DNA of 64,000 bases from Phaeosaccion multiseriatum (lineage: Eukaryota; Ochrophyta, other classes). Positions 57,701-64,000 of the stretch are shown piece after piece. A program made the translations under genes and the position numbers. Every line of letters begins with the position of its first letter. Positions within the stretch are counted from its first letter, which is position 1. The stretch spans positions 1,488,001 to 1,552,000 of the forward strand of contig OZ218961.1 in NCBI GenBank assembly GCA_965112735.1, written 5' to 3'. A model generated the notes under the pieces. The model saw only the letters and a program-made list of their open reading frames with translations. It searched no databases and had not been told where the DNA came from.

Positions 57701-58751
57701 GCAAGGACGCCGTTGGTTGTCGTTTGCTCGGCCAAGTTTCTGAGTACTTTGCGCGATTTTGCCTGAAGAACCCTTTTTGTTGTTGTCTCCCACACACCCG
57801 ACCACAACTACACACAGGTGCCTTGGATACAGGAGCTCGAAGGGCCGGGCTTCGAGGAGCTGCTGGACAAGTTCGAGCAGGTGCTGCTGCCGGGGGGCTC
57901 TGTGGTGGTGGAGCAGGGGAGCCTCAGTCAGGATGTGTACGTGCTGGTGAGAGGCATCGTCGAGATCGTACGGACGGACGAGGACGGAGACAAGATCGTT
58001 ATAGCGGAGCTGGGCATCGGCTCCTACTTTGGGGAGGTGTCCTGGGCCATGAACAGACCGGCCATGGCCAGTGTGGAGACGTCGTGCTCCTGCGTCATGT
58101 ACAAGATCAGCGGCACCATCCTCACAGTGTAAGTGGATGTAGTATGCGTATATATACGCATGCAGGGCCTCCTCCAGACCTTCCCCCCGGTCCTAACCCC
58201 ACGCCCCCCTCTCTCTCTCACACACACACAGACTTGTGGAGCACCACGCGGAGATGCGCAATTCGCTGTGGGCAGCGGCAGGCGCGCGTGTAGCGGAGGA
58301 CCTGCTGGCGGGGAGAGACGGCATGGAGTTCGATCTCGCTCGAGAGCAGCTCATGGCATACAAAGTCAGAGTGGCCGCCAAGTCGGATCAGAACGCCACG
58401 TTTGAGGGGCAAAGCGTCTTCCACCTCCGCCTCAAGCCAAACTCAGTCGTGGTGCTGCTCAGGGGGGAGGCCACCCGGCTCGGCAAGGATGTTAACGAGA
58501 CCTACCAGGGCCCCGCTGTCATCAAGGAGGACGGCAAGAAGAGGGAGCTGGTTGTGAGGCTGCCGGAGGGAGCCATCTACATGATAGACCCGCTAACCTT
58601 GGCCAGCAGCAAGGCCACGCCTCGCATCGGGCCTGACGCCAAGAGCAAATGGGGCAAAGTGCGGCAGCTAAAGCCCAACCTTACGCGTAGAAGGAGCTCT
58701 GGGTCCATCATGGAGGCGTCAGTGGAAGATGTAATAGGCCTGTATGACTGA
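54725..58751 (+). CDS. SLC9C1: Sperm-type Na+/H+ exchanger (SLC9C/SOS1 class) with cyclic-nucleotide-binding domain
   Basis: Three exons, 54725-57655, 57818-58128 and 58232-58751, give 1,253 residues. Residues ~15-450 are a CPA1 exchanger domain with about 12 membrane segments: 'LPPLIFESAFSI', 'LSATDPVAVVALLKDLG' (~166), 'IEGESLLNDGTAVV' (~192) and 'MWGGLRGAVGLALAL' (~390). Residues ~605-725 hold four further hydrophobic segments where SLC9C proteins have a voltage sensor; the fourth has only scattered Arg ('VRGARFVE', 'LRRRVK'). After a disordered linker, ~980-1150 is a cyclic-nucleotide-binding-like domain ('VVEQGSLSQDVYVLVRGIVEI', 'GSYFGEVSWAMNRPAMASVE'). In animals this class alkalinises the sperm flagellum; plant SOS1 shares the exchanger plus C-terminal layout. 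The four-segment insert favours SLC9C. The start is the first ATG, ahead of the first helix. Confidence 0.88.
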
Positions 58752-58868
58752 TACAGGCAGTCAGAAATAGACAGGCGGACGGGAGTGGGGGGGGGGGAGA
58801 AGGATAAAAGAGAGGAAGAGCGTCTAAAAGGAGGGTGCTGCAGGCAGCAATACCTCTGCGATAATTAA

Positions 58869-60711
58869 TTACATTCCTCTGAGCAGAGCGAGATTCACAG
58901 CTTCACGCTGCTCTTCGGTGAAGGCCTCCTGGCCGTGCTTGTCGAACGCGTTCAGCGCCTTTTCGGAGAGAAGCACAACGTTTTCCGGCGTGCAGGGCTC
59001 GCTCGCCTTCCACCTGGCCAGGCGACCGTTCATCGTGCCCTGTTTGATGTGGGACCCGTATATAGCGCAGCGGCTGCGCCAAGTCTGTCCATTGCAAGCA
59101 GGCAGGCGGGTCAGTTGCGCAAACGGGGTGTGCACGTATCAACGCACGCACGCACGCACGCACGTACTCCGCTCGCGCCGCCCGTCCTCACTCACCTGCG
59201 TAACGATGTAGTCAATCTCCTCTAGGTTTAGCTTGTTGTGCACGTCGAACAGCTCCCGCTCTCTGCGCAGGAGGCGCTGCTGCAGCCTCTGGCGGAGAGC
59301 CTTGCTCAGCTTCTCAGTCAGATTCGGAGTGAATGGCTTGTCTCCCAACTCGCAAAGCGTCCATGTTGCCAAGGCCTGGCCGAAGATGGCGGGGATGGTG
59401 CCCAAGACAGGAACCACGCGAAGCCGGAAGTGTTCCATCGCCCCGAAGCTCTCAGGGTCCTTGCTTTGCTCCTCAGACAGCTCCGTGAGATCGCTTACCG
59501 CCTTTTCGGAGCTAAAGAGGCACCTAATATGCTTGGGGTTCAGCCCACTGGGTGGTGGGCAGGTGGCAGAGGCGAAAGAAGCTCGTTTGGTGCTATATAC
59601 ATGCGTGTACATCCCAAGTGTCAACTAAACACTCACGCGTAATTTTTCCGAAAGATGTGCCTGAGCTTGGCCGCGAGTTTGTCCCTCGTGCAGTCCTCCA
59701 GGCTGGATATGCATAGTCTCGTGGGGTCGGACCTGCAGCCCGCCCCCAGGCTGGACACCACTGGGATACTCTGCTGCACGCAGTGGGCCAGCAGGGCCGC
59801 CTTGGTGGGCACGTCGTCAATGCAGTCCAGCACGTAGGCAGGCGAGCCTGGGGGTGTTGAAGGAGTGTGCGTGTAGAGGAGACAGCGGCAGTTCCCCTCA
59901 CGTCAGGCTTTGATCCCCCTCTTCGGATACAGTAATCACTTCTGCAAGCTGCTCGACCTCCCCTTCATGAGGTCAAGTACCTGATCCGCGTCTCACGCGC
60001 TGCCTTACCGGCAAGAAGCTCGGCGACGTTCTCTTGGTTGAGCAGAAAACACTGTGGGTCTATGATAGCATCGGGCACGATTGCCAGCAGGCGCTCGCGC
60101 AAGACGGTCGCTTTCGGTCGCCCAACGTCCTCCCATGTAGCCACTGCATGCCGGTTCAGAGAGCTGAGGGACACCTATAGATGAAGAGAAGGGGGTTGTC
60201 GGTAGACCCAGCGAAGTCGAGGGGTCAAATAGGCGCTTACGGAAAAAATAAACGCTTCCGTCCTGGCCCTCCTTACTTGGTCGAAGTCGATGACGCGAAG
60301 GCGCTTCACCCCAGACCGCACGAGCATGTGGGCAGCATGACTTCCCACTCCGCCGAGCCCCACCACCACCACAAAGCCATTCCGAATCTTCGCAAAGCCC
60401 TCTTCTCCGAAGAAGAACTCGTTTCGGCTGAAGAGCTCCTTCCGCAGCGAGTCTGGGATCTCGCGAGGCTCGCGAGGGCAAGCGGAGGGGGGCTGCTCGA
60501 GCTGGTTGTCTGCGCGACTCTCAGATCCTTCAGAGCCGATTGTCCCACGCGTGGACCACCCCTGCTGATCGCTCTCCCCCATATCGTCGGCGTCTTCCTT
60601 GGTCTCCTGCCGCTGCTGCTTCTTCTGTTGTCGAACCAGGTGTGCCAAAGCCACGGAGCTCGCGGCACCAAACGCGGCCCCACAGGCGAAGCCCACGGCA
60701 AGCCTCGCCAT
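58869..60711 (-). CDS. TCD1: tRNA threonylcarbamoyladenosine dehydratase (TcdA/Tcd, E1-like)
   Basis: The enzyme uses ATP to cyclise t6A37 to ct6A in ANN-decoding tRNAs. Five exons (60277-60711, 60009-60174, 59637-59847, 59196-59547, 58869-59084) give 459 residues, about the size of yeast Tcd1/2. An N-terminal hydrophobic helix ('LAVGFACGAAFGAASSVALA') suggests mitochondrial outer-membrane anchoring, as in yeast. The ThiF/E1 fold has 'SRNEFFFGEEGFAKI', the nucleotide-binding loop 'VVVVGLGGVGSHAAHMLVRSG', 'LRVIDFDQV', 'SLSSLNRHAVAT', 'VLDCIDDVPTKAALL' and 'SLGAGCRSDPTRL'. These separate it from MoeB/UBA proteins, which have catalytic Cys loops. It converges with the exchanger (117 bp between stops) and diverges from the TPR gene (212 bp between starts). 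Confidence 0.9.
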
Positions 60712-60923
60712 TGAAAGGCAGCGCCGACGACGGCCAACAATCTAGAGCATGAAGGGCTGAGGGCTTTTTTGTGGGCCTGGGAGCTAAATAAATCGCTATT
60801 GCGTGTCATCGGGTGCCATCCGATCTTGTCGACCCCCCCCCCGCACTGTTCGAGAACTTGAAACCACAGGAAATCACATAGCTCCGAGAAGGCCGAGAGG
60901 AAGAGGAGAATCACAGCTTAACC
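60712..60923. promoter_or_regulatory. Divergent promoter region, Tcd / TPR gene
   Basis: Only 212 bp separate the start codons of the two divergent genes. AT-richer sequence near 60784-60800 (GCTAAATAAATCGC) is the only TATA-like patch visible. Confidence 0.55.
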
Positions 60924-62418
60924 ATGCCGACTCCCGAGGCAGCCGCAAAGAAAGCGTGAGTGAAAGAGGGAAGAAATGGCTCGATCCCCCGGCACCACCT
61001 CACCTCCCTTACCCGCGCGATCGTTGCAGGGAAGGAAATGCTTTCTTCAAGGCGCAGAACTTCCCCAAGGCCATTGAGAAGTATGGAGAGGCCATCGACC
61101 TGTGAGTGCCTTGACTGTTGGGGGCGGAGAATGTACTTGGGACTCTGGATGCTAATTAACATCTTGCCACCTTCCCTGACAGCGACCCGAGCGACCACAC
61201 GTTCTGGAGTAATCGCAGGTAAGTGAGGGTGGTTTAGGTCTGTTCCGAATGAGTAGGGCTCTCCCTCTGACCCTTGATGTTTGTGATTGCCCCTCAGTGC
61301 ATCATACGCGGGGATGAACGATTGGGAGAACGCGGCGGCGGACGCGGAGCAATGCATAAAGGTGAACAAGACATTTGTGAAAGGTGAGAGCAGTGAAGGG
61401 AGGTGGGGAACAACACGAGTAGCTGCAGTCAGTCCTAATTGCGTCTGTTCAACGCGTGGGGCGTGCAGGGTACTTTCGCTTGGCCACGGCGAAGAAGAAT
61501 CTGAACGAGTTGGAGGCGGCTGCGGATGTGCTGAAGCGTGGCCTGGCGGTGGAGCCGAGAAATAGCGATCTCAAGTCCAACCTCAAGGTACGCTGGCCAA
61601 TACAGGCTTGAGCTGAGCTGAGGGTCTCCTCCTCAACCAACTCCGCTTTTTACAGACGTAACGAACGAACAAACGAACCACTTTCTTACTCCCAGGATAT
61701 CGAGGTGCTGATTCGGGCGGACAAAGTGTCCTCCATCCTCGTGCAAGCCCAGGACGCACTGAAGGCCAAGGAGTGGGCTCAGGCTATGAAGCTCGCAGAC
61801 ACGGGCTTACGCATGGACGCTGGCAACGCAGACCTGCAGGCCGTCCTCGCCAAGGCCAAGGTAAGCCACGCCAGGCTCGGACGGCTTCTCCCCATCCCCA
61901 CTCGACCACTTAGCCGACCATAAATTGTGCCCTGCCTGCTCTGTGCCTGCCCACTACTACCTAAGCCCCACCACGAGAAGGCCGAGAAGTCGCGCCGGTC
62001 TGGGCTCAGCACCACGGAGATGCTGAAGGAGGCGGGGGACGACAAGTACAAGAGCGCAGACTTCGAGGGGGCCGTCGCCAAATACTCCGAGTGCCTCGAC
62101 AGCATGACGGACAAGCAGAGCCCGCTGGCCCTCAAGTGCTATAGCAACCGCAGCGCGTGTCACAAGCAGCTCAGCCACTTCGACGGGGTGATCGAGGACA
62201 CCACAATGGTGTTGGAGGTGGAGCCCAACAACGTCAAGGCCTTGATGAGGAGAGGGCAGGCCTTCGAGGCCATCGAGCGTTACAAGAGTGCCCTCCAGGA
62301 CGTGCGCTCTGTGCTGGCCATGCCGCAGGCAGAGGTGGGCGGGGCCAACTACTCCCTGGCCAACGGTATGCAGCACAGGCTCAACCGGGTCGTTCAGCAG
62401 ATGAAGAACGCGGCGTAG
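60924..62418 (+). CDS. Two-TPR-domain co-chaperone-like protein (STI1/TOM34/SPAG1 type)
   Basis: Seven exons (60924-60955, 61030-61101, 61183-61218, 61298-61383, 61469-61587, 61696-61860, 61966-62418) give 320 residues. The first TPR block (~12-100) reads 'GNAFFKAQNFPKAIEKYGEA', 'FWSNRSASYAGMNDWENAAA', 'GYFRLATAKKNLNELEAAAD'. The second (~180-290) reads 'GDDKYKSADFEGAVAKYSEC', 'CYSNRSACHKQLSHFDGVIE', 'ALMRRGQAFEAIERYKSALQ'. Both have the N/R/K pattern of a carboxylate clamp (K..N, NRS, K..R), so binding of Hsp70/Hsp90 EEVD tails is likely. The DP repeats and third TPR block of true STI1/HOP are missing. It could be a TOM34-, SPAG1- or HOP-like cochaperone; SPAG1 would fit dynein-arm assembly, but the sequence does not prove it. 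Confidence 0.82.
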
Positions 62419-62661
62419 CTGGCTGCCTGCCATTCGCCCTCTTACCTATCTAAGCAGGGGAGCGATATAAGACGAGAAGCTCCCCTTGAAACACGGGCGC
62501 AACACAAGTGCTGACTGAATTAAAGTTTTGAACCGTTTTGACCACCTTTATTTTCGACCTGATACATACTAATTAAAAACATGCAATGTGTTGACGCTAA
62601 ACTCTTCCCTTGCTATTCCTTCAGCCCTGCCAAAGGTGCCCTTGAAGTATCAGTCCCATGC

Positions 62662-64000
62662 TCAAGCCATCCATGCAGGTGCCCTGAACGTCTGCCCAGC
62701 GTAAACTGCATCTCCTCCGAGCTCCTCCTCAATGCGCAACAGCTGACACACACACAAACACACACACACACACACAGGGAGGGAGAGAAAGATCGGAGAG
62801 GGGGGTTTGGTACTGCACGAGGCCACAGAGGGGGAGAGCGCGCCATCAGTGATTGGCCCGCTCTTACCTGGTTGTACTTGCTGAGTCGCTCAGATCGGCA
62901 AGGGGCACCCGTCTTGATCTGCCCAGTGCACAGGCCCACAGCGAGGTCCGCAATATAGCAGTCCTCTGTCTCTCCTGAGCGGTGAGAGGTCATGACTCCC
63001 CAGCCATTCTGGTGGTAGGGTAGAGGCGGGTGTGGGCAGTCAACACGAGGCATGGGGGGATGGACGGACTCTGAGCATCGATCCTTGACCTGCTTTCGCA
63101 GCGGACACGGACGGCCACACCAACCCACCCACCCACCCACACGTCTCTCCTCCTCCTCTCACCTGCTTGGACATCTTGACGGCCTGGATGGACTCCGTCA
63201 CACTGCCAATCTGATTGACCTTGAGCAGCAGCGCGTTGCACGCCTTCTTGTCCAGGGCCTCCACGATGCGCTTGGGGTTGGTGACGAGCAGATCGTCCCC
63301 GACCACCTGCACGTCCTTGCCGACGGCGGCGGTGAACTTGGTGTAGTTTGCCCAGTCGTCCTGTCAGAGTGTCACGAGTCAGTGTGTGGGGAGTAGAAAC
63401 GTGAGCAACTACCTCTAGGGATGAATGATGAAGCTTCAAGGAAATGGTGTACCTTCTCGTCCCTTTTGACATCTGACCCCACCTCACAAGCAAGCAAGCA
63501 AACAAGCAACCAACACTCGCGACCCACCCGCCCACCCACCTGGTCGAAGGGGTCCTCAATGGACACGATGGGGTACTTGGCGCACAGGTCCTTGTACAGC
63601 TGGCCCAGCTCGTCTCCCGTTAGCTGCTGGTCACCCCCGGGGTTCTTGAAGTCCAAGTCGTAACGGCCGTCCTTCATGAGGAACTCGGACGAAGCGACTG
63701 ATATGGGGGAGAGAAGAGCGAGGGAGCCGGGGAGGCGAGAGAGGGAGAGAGCGAGAGGCAGCAGAGAGGGGTAGAGAAACGGGGGAGAGAGAAGGCATAG
63801 ACAGAGAGACAGATAGAGGGAAAGAGAAAGAAATGATACAGAGTGTGGGTGTGCGTGCGTCAAGCTCCTGCACCGTTCCGTTCTGCACACTGCGTCGTGC
63901 TTAGCAGCAGGCAGACTCTGCGAAGCTCGCACTTACCATCCATGCCCACGACCACCTTATCCAAGTATCCTGCGTTGGTGATGGCCTCCATGAGGAGCTC
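62662..64000 (-). CDS. ENO: Enolase (2-phosphoglycerate dehydratase), 3' part
   Basis: A glycolytic enzyme converting 2-phosphoglycerate to phosphoenolpyruvate; the 5' part is outside the window. Visible exons are 63937->64000, 63540-63697, 63163-63360, 62868-63008 and 62662-62742. Conserved blocks are 'YDLDFKNP', '[15 protein letters not shown]' (Mg2+-binding Glu/Asp), '[14 protein letters not shown]', '[16 protein letters not shown]' (catalytic Lys), '[20 protein letters not shown]' (substrate-loop His), '[19 protein letters not shown]' (Lys) and the C-terminus 'RAPAWMA'. All active-site residues in this part are present, so the enzyme looks functional. It converges with the TPR gene (243 bp between stops). 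Whether it is the cytosolic or a plastid/mitochondrial copy cannot be told without the N-terminus. Confidence 0.95.

Noticed and set aside
60181-60714. Plus-strand 177-codon frame opposite the Tcd gene
   Set aside because: It is the antisense of Tcd exon 1, whose ThiF motifs are clear on the minus strand.

Overview
The window is nuclear DNA of a ciliated (flagellated) single-celled eukaryote. Every protein gene is split by GT-AG introns, with a few GC-AG. The homologues are typical eukaryotic ones, and three genes point to a motile cilium: an axonemal dynein heavy chain, a CSTPP1/C11orf49-like tubulin-polyglutamylation regulator and a sperm-type Na+/H+ exchanger. High GC, gene-dense packing and introns full of microsatellites suggest a microalga or related protist. 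I cannot name the lineage from the sequence alone.

Layout. 1-805 holds the 3' end of a stomatin-like protein 2 gene (+). 1381-36059 is one dynein heavy chain gene (+). I could join 69 exons in frame into about 4,439 codons, and the product matches DNAH1-type inner-arm dyneins from end to end. Its introns carry most of the window's repeats: GT, GGGT, GAGG, TAG, CTCA, CACTCA, CAAA and GGGGA arrays. 36947-40464 is ALG8 (-), an ER glucosyltransferase. It is head-to-head with a C2-domain membrane protein gene (+, 40631-42408). 43110-44215 is the CSTPP1-like gene (-). Its start codon is now separated from its body by a 9.8-kb DNA transposon (44216-54027). Beyond the transposon come the Na+/H+ exchanger (+, 54725-58751), a tRNA threonylcarbamoyladenosine dehydratase (-, 58869-60711), a two-TPR-domain co-chaperone-like protein (+, 60924-62418) and the 3' part of enolase (-, 62662-64000). 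From 36 kb on, the host genes strictly alternate in strand, giving short shared promoters and close convergent ends.

The transposon is the most striking object. It has 157/158-bp terminal inverted repeats and a perfect 7-bp target duplication. Its long minus-strand gene reads, after removing ten introns, as one frame of 1,493 codons. That frame joins a KDZ/CxC-type transposase (zinc ribbon, RNase-H-like core, 'YDN..CKLHKY' and 'DRFH' motifs) to a C-terminal Ulp1/SUMO-protease domain with an intact His-Asp-Gln-Cys set. One in-frame TAA interrupts it. A second, convergent gene of unknown function fills the left side. The insertion landed inside the host gene's ATG, and the terminal repeat itself supplies a new in-frame ATG.

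The second notable theme is the dynein introns. Several 12-14-base words recur exactly in many of them, sometimes in both orientations, and microsatellites often start directly from the splice-donor sequence. This looks like decayed introner-type spread followed by slippage, though that is inference.
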